Assembly (NCBI GenBank): GCA_017694145.1 | Contig: JADINF010000059.1 | Coordinates: 1-6,911 of the forward strand | Direction: 5' to 3' | Source: Candidatus Stercoripulliclostridium pullicola | GTDB lineage: Bacteria > Bacillota > Clostridia > Christensenellales > DTU072 | Length of the DNA stretch: 6,911 nucleotides | Shown: positions 1 to 4,718 of the stretch, one piece after another | Layout of the letters: each line of letters begins with the position of its first letter | Position numbering within the stretch: the first letter of the stretch is position 1 | The notes under the pieces: model-generated | Seen by the model: only the letters and a program-made list of their open reading frames with translations | Told to the model about the DNA's origin: nothing | Databases searched by the model: none | Position numbers and translations under genes: made by a program

Positions 1-2435
1 CCTATGCTCGTGACAGAGTCGGGTATAGTCACCGAGGTAAGCCCCGTGTAACCGTAGAAGGCATAATCCTTTATCTCGGTTACTGAATCGGGAATCACCA
101 AATCGGTGACCAATTGACCGTCTATATAGAGATCGCCGGCATATCGGAGCGGATTAGCATACTCATTCCCGAACGATATACCGCACCAGTCCGCTATGTC
201 TCCGGTATAGTACACCGAAGTAAGTCCCGTGCAACCATAAAATGCATTGCTTTTTATAGCCGTTACGGAATCGGGAATCACCAAATCGGTGACCAATTGA
301 CCGTCTATATAAAGATTACCGGCATAATAGAGCGGATTTGCGGACCCATTGCCGAACCAAATGCCGCACCAACCCGCGATATCGCCGGTATAGTACACCG
401 AGGTTAGTCCCGTGCAATCCTCGAAGGCGTATCCTCCTATGCTCGTGACCGAGTTCCCTATCGTCACCGAGGTAAGCATCGAGCAATTACGGAACGCTCC
501 GTACAGGATATTCCCGCCCGTTACAGTGACGCTTCGTAGGCTCGCGGGTATATAATATGTGCTCGACGTCGTGTATGAAGTACTGCTACCGTAATAATAC
601 TGCGTGACTTCCGTTCCGCCGGCATATGAATCGGTACCGAATATATAACCGAAGGGATACTGATATGTGTCGGAAGAAGTCTTACCAGCCTCGGCTCCAA
701 CGAAAGGTATCGTTATGCTCTCGAGCGAACCGCAGCCTGAGAATGCGCCCTCGCCTATGCTTGTGACCGAATCGGGTACGATTATCGACGTTATCCCGGT
801 ACAATCGGCAAAAGCCGAGCTTTCGATACTTACCACCGTCCCGCCGTTATACGTAGCGGGTATTCTTATATTCTCACGTGTTCCCGAGTAACCAGCAAGG
901 CTGTAAGTGCCCTCGCCGAGGTCATTAAACGTAAATTCGCTTCCGGGGGTTATTTCCGTGGCTCCGCATTCGCATTTACCCGATTCCCGATAAACGTGTC
1001 CCGTTTTTTCGGAGATAGTGCCGCAGCGGCTGCATACCTTCCAATGCTCCGTATCGTCATACGCCCATTCCTTAAAATCGTGTCCGAGCGCCTCTGTCTC
1101 GCGGCTGTCGGTCGTGGCGTCGCACCTCGTGCAATGTCTCGACTCGCTGCCCTTCGTAAAGCAACCCGGCGCTACGTCTACCGTATATTCTTCTTCGAAA
1201 TCGTGTCCGAGCGCCTCAATCTCGCGGCTGTCGGTCGTGGCGTCGCACCTCGTGCAATGTCTCGACTCGCTGCCCTTCGTAAGGCAACCCGGCGCTACGT
1301 CTACCGTATATTCCTCTTCGAAATCGTGTCCGAGCGCGGGTATGCTCTCCGTTTCCTCGTCTCCGCACTTGTCGCATATGCGTTTGCGCGTTCCGTTAAT
1401 AGTACACGTAGGCTCTGCGTCTTTTTCCCACGCGCCCCAGGTGTGCGCAGTCTCCCATATGGCGTACAGCGTTATATTGCCGGTCACGGTATCGCGGGAC
1501 AGATCCCACGTTTCTTCGCCGTTTGCGTCTTTGGCGAAACCTACTAACTCGGCGCATTGTTTGGTCGGTAACGTCACATCGCCTATAACCGCCCCCTCTT
1601 CAACTTCGACGGAAGCCATTGCGCTCCCGCCCTGCGTGTCGAAAGTAACGGTATAGTACGTTGCCGAAGCTTCAGGTTCGCCTAACGCGGGCAAAGTGAC
1701 TTTCGTGGTGCCGTAATCGTACCAGTACACCTCGTAGTTAGCGGAATATTCGTCGCTTTCGAACTCTATGTAAGCATAAACGAGCGACATATCTTTGAAT
1801 TTAAGATACGCCGTGTACGTCGCGCCTTCTTTGTCTTCTACAGCGGCTTCGTATCTCCCCTTCGACGAATTAAACGTGTAATCCGCGTGATCCGTAAGTC
1901 CGTTCTCTTCGAGAAAACTTGCTACCGAACCGAAATCGGCGATAGTACTCGACGAAGTGTATGCGGAGCTTTTTTCCTTTGCCCACTCGCTCGCTTCATC
2001 GTCATACGAATACTCGTACCATGCCGATTCTACAGCGACGTATTCGTAATACGTTTCGTATTCCTCCGAATAATCTTTTAGAGCGAAAGCTTCTTTGTAA
2101 GAGATCTTCCCGTCCGCTATCTTCACGGTTATGTCGTAAGTTTCTTTCCCTCTTGCACCGTCGCCCTTCGCTTCGGCGCAAGCCGAGACCTTACCGGTAA
2201 AGTTCGAAGCGTTCGCCTTAGCGGAATAAACGGCGGCGAAAGCCTGATCCCATTCGGTCTTACTTACTTCCTCGCTCTCGTAATCGTCCGATACGGGACC
2301 GTTCTGATTGTTGTCTCCGGTATCCGGTTTATCGGTAGTTCCGGATTTCTTGCACGCGACCACCGTGAATGCAAGAACGACCGCCAATACTATCACCAAT
2401 ACTGCGATACAAAATCTACTTTTACGGTTTGACAT
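1..2435 (-). CDS. BspA-like leucine-rich-repeat surface lipoprotein, 3' end beyond window
   Basis: The frame is open without a stop from ATG at 2435-2433 to the left edge: 811 codons, C-terminus missing. Seen in order: a lipoprotein signal peptide (basic residues 4-7, hydrophobic 8-26, lipobox V-V-A-C with the lipidated Cys at 28); a Thr/Asp/Asn-rich linker; a Tyr/Glu-rich domain at about 45-250 that I do not recognise; an InlB B-repeat (Listeria-Bacteroides repeat) at about 260-327 with FDTQGG and YAIW landmarks; four modules at about 331-490 with CxxC pairs (354/357, 394/397, 434/437, 468/471) and ALGH motifs; then LRR_5/BspA-type repeats from about 530 onward (IPDSVTSIG, AFxxCxxL). Such proteins are anchored to the outer membrane-face lipid and usually mediate adhesion or surface binding; the ligand here is unknown. 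The start is fixed by an AGGAGG site and the signal peptide. It appears monocistronic at its 5' end. Confidence 0.93.
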   Translation of the reverse strand, partial: MSNRKSRFCIAVLVIVLAVVLAFTVVACKKSGTTDKPDTGDNNQNGPVSDDYESEEVSKTEWDQAFAAVYSAKANASNFTGKVSACAEAKGDGARGKETYDITVKIADGKISYKEAFALKDYSEEYETYYEYVAVESAWYEYSYDDEASEWAKEKSSAYTSSSTIADFGSVASFLEENGLTDHADYTFNSSKGRYEAAVEDKEGATYTAYLKFKDMSLVYAYIEFESDEYSANYEVYWYDYGTTKVTLPALGEPEASATYYTVTFDTQGGSAMASVEVEEGAVIGDVTLPTKQCAELVGFAKDANGEETWDLSRDTVTGNITLYAIWETAHTWGAWEKDAEPTCTINGTRKRICDKCGDEETESIPALGHDFEEEYTVDVAPGCLTKGSESRHCTRCDATTDSREIEALGHDFEEEYTVDVAPGCFTKGSESRHCTRCDATTDSRETEALGHDFKEWAYDDTEHWKVCSRCGTISEKTGHVYRESGKCECGATEITPGSEFTFNDLGEGTYSLAGYSGTRENIRIPATYNGGTVVSIESSAFADCTGITSIIVPDSVTSIGEGAFSGCGSLESITIPFVGAEAGKTSSDTYQYPFGYIFGTDSYAGGTEVTQYYYGSSTSYTTSSTYYIPASLRSVTVTGGNILYGAFRNCSMLTSVTIGNSVTSIGGYAFEDCTGLTSVYYTGDIAGWCGIWFGNGSANPLYYAGNLYIDGQLVTDLVIPDSVTAIKSNAFYGCTGLTSVYYTGDIADWCGISFGNEYANPLRYAGDLYIDGQLVTDLVIPDSVTEIKDYAFYGYTGLTSVTIPDSVTSI
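26..391 (-). repeat. Two tandem 183-bp LRR-coding repeats
   Basis: Two in-frame units of 61 codons (26-208 and 209-391) lie inside the lipoprotein gene. Each encodes a YYTGDIA-WCGI-FGN--ANPL-YAG-LYIDGQLVTDLVIPDSVT block followed by an AF-G-TGLTS leucine-rich turn. A 44-bp stretch is identical between them (85-128 and 268-311), while the remainder has diverged, so this is an older duplication or one maintained by partial gene conversion. A further, shorter LRR unit continues to the left edge. Confidence 0.85.
1078..1323 (-). repeat. Near-identical tandem 123-bp repeat, two copies
   Basis: Units 1078-1200 and 1201-1323 differ at only four of 123 positions by direct comparison. Each encodes 41 residues with one CxxC pair and an ALGHDFEEE junction. 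The encoded units differ only at Thr/Ile and Phe/Leu. The length is a multiple of three, so copy-number change keeps the frame. Flanking modules (residues about 332-371 and 452-490) are diverged relatives, so this pair is a recent amplification inside an older array. Confidence 0.95.
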
Positions 2436-2440
2436 ATTGC

Positions 2441-2446
2441 CCTCCT
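2441..2446 (-). promoter_or_regulatory. Ribosome binding site of the LRR lipoprotein
   Basis: A perfect AGGAGG lies five bases before the ATG at 2435. It decides the start codon, which then gives a complete lipoprotein signal peptide. Confidence 0.9.
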
Positions 2447-2457
2447 CATTTAACGCT

Positions 2458-2539
2458 TTTCCCGAAGGAAAGAATAAAAAGCGAAACGCGGAAAGTATTA
2501 CAAAAGTAAAGCTCAAATCATAAGAAAAAAATACTTTCC
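2458..2539 (-). promoter_or_regulatory. Structured leader of the lipoprotein mRNA
   Basis: In the leader of about 113 bases predicted from the promoter, two foldable elements are seen. A perfect 10-bp inverted repeat joins 2539-2530 (GGAAAGTATT) and 2499-2490 across a 30-base loop. Closer to the start, 2471-2458 forms a 5-bp stem closed by a C(UUCG)G tetraloop, ending about 11 bases before the Shine-Dalgarno. No run of U follows either one, so they are not obvious terminators; a role in mRNA stability or translation control is inference. Confidence 0.4.
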
Positions 2540-2555
2540 AAAATAACCGTCAGTT

Positions 2556-2584
2556 AGTATACACCGTTCTTCCCGTTTTCGCAA
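2556..2584 (-). promoter_or_regulatory. Sigma-A promoter of the LRR lipoprotein
   Basis: The minus strand shows TTGCGA (2584-2579), a 17-bp spacer and TATACT (2561-2556), matching four and five of six consensus bases. Initiation would fall near 2549, giving a leader of about 113 bases before the lipoprotein ATG. Confidence 0.7.
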
Positions 2585-2680
2585 CGGTTTTTACTTATTT
2601 TTTCCGATACTTTATCAAGGACAAGAGAGTTCGCTAAGGCGTAAATGACCGATGTTTGAAATGAAGAAAGGACGCGCGAT

Positions 2681-2712
2681 GCAAACTTGCGCACCCTTTG
2701 CGCTGAAGCGCA
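2681..2712 (-). repeat. Small palindromic element downstream of tRNA-Pro
   Basis: On the minus strand, TGCGC-TTCA-GCGCA (2712-2699) forms a 5-bp hairpin. It overlaps GCAAA...TTTGC (2701-2681), which frames GGGTGCGC. The second motif resembles the GCAAAAAGGGTGCAC...TTTTGC core of the structured repeats at 4118-4512 and likewise lies downstream of a tRNA terminator. Common origin is plausible but the match is short. Confidence 0.35.
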
Positions 2713-2732
2713 CGGGTATGCTATCGCGTCCC

Positions 2733-2778
2733 CGACCACGCAAAAAGGCAACCGTTAAGGCTGCCTTTTGCGTGGTCG
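2733..2778 (-). terminator. Terminator-like hairpin of tRNA-Pro, extending into the tRNA 3' end
   Basis: The core is an 11-bp stem (2769-2759 with 2753-2743, one G-U pair) around a 5-base loop, with A-rich ascending and U-rich descending arms, as in an intrinsic terminator. Past one bulged base, nine more pairs (2778-2770 with 2741-2733) extend the stem. These take in the encoded CCA, the discriminator base and the last two acceptor bases of the tRNA. Confidence 0.75.
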
Positions 2779-2849
2779 AGGTGACGGGATTCGAACCCAC
2801 GACCTCTTGGTCCCGAACCAAGCGCGCTACCAAACTGCGCTACACCTCG
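2773..2849 (-). tRNA. tRNA-Pro (anticodon CGG), CCA encoded
   Basis: The minus strand folds as a full cloverleaf. The 7-bp acceptor stem CGAGGTG/CACCTCG (2849-2843 with 2783-2777) is followed by discriminator A at 2776 and an encoded CCA at 2775-2773. The T arm carries GGTTCGAATCC. The anticodon stem CTTGG/CCAAG closes the loop TTCGGGA, placing anticodon CGG at 2815-2813, which reads the proline codon CCG. It sits 54 bp after the hydrolase stop on the same strand, with its own consensus -35 in the gap. Because C34 reads only G-ending codons, other proline tRNAs must exist elsewhere. Confidence 0.97.
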
Positions 2850-2854
2850 TTTTC

Positions 2855-2883
2855 CTTCCCGATTAATCTACCACATCGGGAAG
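2855..2883 (-). repeat. 9-bp inverted repeat bracketing the tRNA-Pro -10 region
   Basis: CTTCCCGAT (2855-2863) and ATCGGGAAG (2875-2883) are perfect inverted copies around 11 bases that contain the -10 hexamer. No T-run follows on either strand, so it is a poor terminator. It could be an operator-like dyad or an RNA hairpin formed when transcription from the hydrolase enters the tRNA. Confidence 0.6.
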
Positions 2884-2893
2884 ATATTGTCAA
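2865..2893 (-). promoter_or_regulatory. Promoter of tRNA-Pro
   Basis: A perfect -35 TTGACA (2893-2888), 17-bp spacer and TAGATT (2870-2865; four of six) end 15 bases before the mature tRNA 5' end, a typical short tRNA leader. Confidence 0.75.
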
Positions 2894-2903
2894 TCGTTAA
2901 GCG

Positions 2904-3869
2904 TTATTTGTATCGAGATATGAATGCGTCCACGGCTTCGGCGCATTTAGCGGCGTCTTTGAAATACGATTGCGCGTGTCCCGCGCCTTCTATCAGGACG
3001 AGTTCTTTGGGCGCAGTGCAGGCTTCGTAACACTCTTTACCCATAAAGGTCGGCACGAATTCGTCGTCCGATCCGTGTATGAATAGCATCGGCACTTTGG
3101 AATGTCGGACCGCTTCGCGCGAGTCCGCTTCGCTCATGCCGTAACCTGCTATTTTGCGCATATAGAATTCGATGAATTTTATCGTCAGTTTCGGGACGAA
3201 TCCGAACATCTTTTTCGCAAGATACTCTACTTCCTCTCTGACCGTCGTATAGCCGCAATCCTCGATTATACCCTTGACGTCGGGCGTCAGCGCAAGACAC
3301 GCGCATTGCATAGCCGTTGCGCCGCCCATAGATACGCCGGATATGAATATCTTACCGCCGGGCACGAGTTTAGCCGCGGCTTCCGACCATTTAAGCACGT
3401 CGTGACGGTCGAGCACTCCGAAACCTATATACTTTCCGTCGCTTTTGCCGTGATGACGGTGGTTCGCGAGCAGCACGTTATATCCGCTGTGCAAATAACT
3501 TAACCCGCGCGTGGCGTAGTCGCCGTAAGCGTTACTGTTGTAACCGTGCAAACACACTATGGTTATGTCGCTCGGTTCCGCCGCCCTGTAAAACTCTCCC
3601 CTGAGCGTAAGTCCGTCGCGCGTGACGACTTCCACGGGCTCGCTACGGAGTTTTTTCATTATGACCGCGTCTTCCTGAGTTTTTTTGACGAAAGCCGCGA
3701 AGTCCTCGCCCATAAGCGGATTAGGTCTATCTGCGCTTACCACAGGCGGTTTTACTATAATGAAATAAAAACCGAGATAACAGCCGAGCGCATACGCGGC
3801 GACCGCAAAAAATACTACCGCGATACAGATTACGGCTATCGCCCAAGGCGCCAGCGCCGCACACAACAT
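2904..3869 (-). CDS. Membrane-anchored alpha/beta hydrolase (serine hydrolase)
   Basis: A 321-residue protein. Residues about 8-38 form one hydrophobic helix, likely an uncleaved N-terminal anchor; the catalytic domain spans about 80-321. Seen: oxyanion-hole HGYNSN (108-113), nucleophile elbow G-V-S-M-G with Ser180, acid loop GSDDEFVP with Asp269 as the best acid candidate, and GAGH with His298. The full triad predicts an active esterase, lipase or peptidase-like hydrolase; the layout recalls the Bacillus YqkD-type family, but the substrate cannot be told from sequence. The start is supported by GGAGGT five bases upstream and by the promoter 43 bases before the ATG. tRNA-Pro follows on the same strand after 54 bp with no clear terminator between, so some read-through is possible. 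Confidence 0.93.
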   Translation of the reverse strand: MLCAALAPWAIAVICIAVVFFAVAAYALGCYLGFYFIIVKPPVVSADRPNPLMGEDFAAFVKKTQEDAVIMKKLRSEPVEVVTRDGLTLRGEFYRAAEPSDITIVCLHGYNSNAYGDYATRGLSYLHSGYNVLLANHRHHGKSDGKYIGFGVLDRHDVLKWSEAAAKLVPGGKIFISGVSMGGATAMQCACLALTPDVKGIIEDCGYTTVREEVEYLAKKMFGFVPKLTIKFIEFYMRKIAGYGMSEADSREAVRHSKVPMLFIHGSDDEFVPTFMGKECYEACTAPKELVLIEGAGHAQSYFKDAAKCAEAVDAFISRYK

Positions 3870-3874
3870 ACGCC

Positions 3875-3880
3875 ACCTCC
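3875..3880 (-). promoter_or_regulatory. Ribosome binding site of the hydrolase
   Basis: GGAGGT within AGGGAGGTGG lies five bases before the ATG at 3869 and fixes the start. Confidence 0.85.
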
Positions 3881-3911
3881 CTGCCCGCTAAAAATACGGA
3901 AACACATTTAT

Positions 3912-3940
3912 ATTATATACCGACGGGTAAATACGGTCAA
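3912..3940 (-). promoter_or_regulatory. Sigma-A promoter of the hydrolase
   Basis: TTGACC (3940-3935), a 17-bp spacer and a perfect TATAAT (3917-3912) on the minus strand place initiation near 3905, about 35 bases before the ATG. Expression is probably strong and constitutive; it diverges from the tRNA-Leu promoter. Confidence 0.88.
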
Positions 3941-3999
3941 GAAAAAAAGGAAACGCTTATCTTTACAAACTTGTTGCAATTTACTTGACGATATGCTAA

Positions 4000-4005
4000 T
4001 ATAAT
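4000..4005 (+). promoter_or_regulatory. -10 element of tRNA-Leu
   Basis: A perfect TATAAT ends 12 bases before the tRNA 5' end, the expected place. The nearby TTGACG (3985-3990) is only nine bases upstream, too close to be its -35. At standard spacing only poor hexamers are present, though TTGCAA (3974-3979) lies 20 bases off. Confidence 0.5.
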
Positions 4006-4017
4006 CATTGCATTCGT

Positions 4018-4104
4018 GCCGAAGTGGTGGAATGGCAGACGCGGCGGACTCAAAATCCGCTGAGGGATGACCTCGTGCGGGTTCAAGTCCCGCCTTCGGC
4101 ACCA
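4018..4104 (+). tRNA. tRNA-Leu (anticodon CAA), CCA encoded
   Basis: A class II tRNA. The acceptor stem GCCGAAG/CTTCGGC pairs 4018-4024 with 4094-4100, followed by discriminator A4101 and CCA 4102-4104. The anticodon stem GCGGA/TCCGC (4044-4048, 4056-4060) closes loop CTCAAAA with anticodon CAA at 4051-4053, reading the leucine codon TTG. A long variable arm (GAGG/CCTC around 4062-4074) and a GGTTCAAGTCC T-arm confirm the leucine class. Like the tRNA-Pro here, it has C34 and so reads only a G-ending codon. Confidence 0.97.
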
Positions 4105-4146
4105 AGTAAAAACAGCTCCGTTTTCTCGGAGCTGTTTTTACTTGGT
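4101..4146 (+). terminator. Strong intrinsic terminator of tRNA-Leu, 20-bp perfect stem
   Basis: Positions 4101-4120 and 4127-4146 pair perfectly over 20 bp around the 6-base loop TTTTCT; a further C-G pair (4100/4147) is possible. The core CAGCTCCG/CGGAGCTG is flanked by A5 and T5, so the descending arm supplies the U-tract. The left arm begins at the tRNA discriminator base and contains its CCA. The symmetry would allow termination from either direction. Confidence 0.9.
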
Positions 4147-4256
4147 GACCGCAAGCGGGGGCAGTGCGCCTGTTTGCGCGGTTTTTTGAAAAAACAAGCA
4201 AAAAGGGTGCACTATTTTGCCGCCCTGCGGCAAAACTGACGAGGGCAACGTAAAGC
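4118..4256 (+). repeat. Structured intergenic repeat, copy 1
   Basis: The first of two tandem diverged copies at an offset of about 258 bp. It begins in the loop-proximal part of the tRNA-Leu terminator. Hairpin 1 has an outer stem CCTGTTTGC (4169-4177) with GCAAAAAGG (4198-4206), one mismatch, and an inner stem GTTTTT (4181-4186) with AAAAAC (4190-4195) around loop TGA. Hairpin 2 is TTTTGCCGC (4215-4223), loop CCT, GCGGCAAAA (4227-4235). A conserved tail, ACTGACGAGGG(C/T)AACGTAAAG, follows. No credible reading frame is present. It may be an RNA structure or a dispersed palindromic element. Confidence 0.85.
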
Positions 4257-4375
4257 TCCGTATTACCCCTACGCTACGAGGCGCCCTGTCACGCCCCTTA
4301 CTTCCTCTACGTAACTTCGAGTGCCCCCGCCTTCGGCAAACCGATTTATTTTTACATACACGACGCATTGCTATC
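4257..4375. other. Spacer between the repeat copies
   Basis: A C-rich stretch with no gene seen on either strand. It contains AACTTCGAGTGCC (4313-4325), which recurs after copy 2 as AACTACGAGTGCC (4566-4578), so the duplicated unit is probably longer than the well-conserved core, with indels. Confidence 0.5.
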
Positions 4376-4512
4376 CCGTTTTCTCGGAGCTCTTTTTACT
4401 TGGTTCTGCAAGCGGAGCAGTCTACCTGTTTGCGCCGTACACTGAGTGTACAAGCAAAAAGGGTGCACTATTTTGCCGCTCGGCGGCAAAACTGACGAGG
4501 GTAACGTAAAGC
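4376..4512 (+). repeat. Structured intergenic repeat, copy 2
   Basis: The second copy keeps every architectural part of copy 1: outer stem 4425-4433 with 4454-4462, inner stem GTACAC (4437-4442) with GTGTAC (4446-4451) around the same TGA loop, hairpin 2 at 4471-4479 with 4483-4491 and loop TCG, and the GACGAGGG tail. Against copy 1 the inner stem has four substituted base pairs, all compensated. It copies the right arm of the tRNA-Leu terminator but not the left, so that hairpin is lost here. Confidence 0.85.
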
Positions 4513-4661
4513 CTATCGCCCATTAACTGCTATGTGACCTATTCCGCTCCGATCTTCATCTTTGCAACTACGAGTGCCGCACGCCAGGAGTTCTTCTCTC
4601 TCGAAAGGCTTGATAATATGGTCGCCCGCAATTACCGTAGGTTATTTATTTTTTTATCGTC
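4513..4661. other. Gene-free stretch upstream of the TIR promoter
   Basis: No gene, tRNA or strong hairpin is seen. The first part shows faint similarity to the stretch after repeat copy 1; the last 30 bases are T-rich and lead into the TIR promoter. Confidence 0.5.
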
Positions 4662-4690
4662 TTTACAAATAATCGTCTTTATTCTATAAT
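4662..4690 (+). promoter_or_regulatory. Sigma-A promoter of the TIR-GNAT unit, with 10-bp direct repeat
   Basis: TTTACA (4662-4667), a 17-bp spacer and a perfect TATAAT (4685-4690) place initiation near 4697, about 22 bases before the ATG. The decamer ATCGTCTTTA occurs at 4656-4665, over the -35, and again at 4672-4681 in the spacer. The repeat distance is 16 bp, about one and a half helical turns, so it could be a repressor site. Confidence 0.8.
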
Positions 4691-4718
4691 TATATCAATA
4701 AATACGCAGGCGGGATTT

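Noticed and set aside
1078..1323. Tandem repeat as a CRISPR array
   Set aside because: The units are 123 bp, abut directly with no variable spacers, and are coding.
996..1656. Long plus-strand frames of 183 and 212 codons
   Set aside because: They are antisense shadows of the CxxC repeat array in the lipoprotein gene, whose frame has a signal peptide and recognisable domains.
2855..2883. Inverted repeat as an intrinsic terminator of the hydrolase
   Set aside because: The minus-strand arm is followed by GAAAA rather than a U-run, so it is reported as a dyad only.
2554..2900. Three overlapping open frames on both strands around tRNA-Pro (2554-2751 and 2615-2833 minus, 2652-2900 plus)
   Set aside because: They read through the tRNA and its terminator. 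The VVGSNPVTS and TGFEPTTSWSRTKRATKL type strings are products of translating a tRNA gene, not proteins.
3985..4005. TTGACG and TATAAT as a full tRNA-Leu promoter
   Set aside because: The spacer would be nine bases, far too short; only the -10 is kept.
3908..4239. Open frames over tRNA-Leu (3908-4201 minus, 4024-4239 plus)
   Set aside because: Also translations of a tRNA and its terminator (GLEPARGHPSADFESAASAIPP, VEWQTRRTQNPLRDDLVRVQVPPSAP).
4138..4509. Open frames of 62-92 codons inside the structured repeats
   Set aside because: They track the palindromic DNA, lack ribosome sites, exist on both strands, and the two copies differ by frame-shifting indels.
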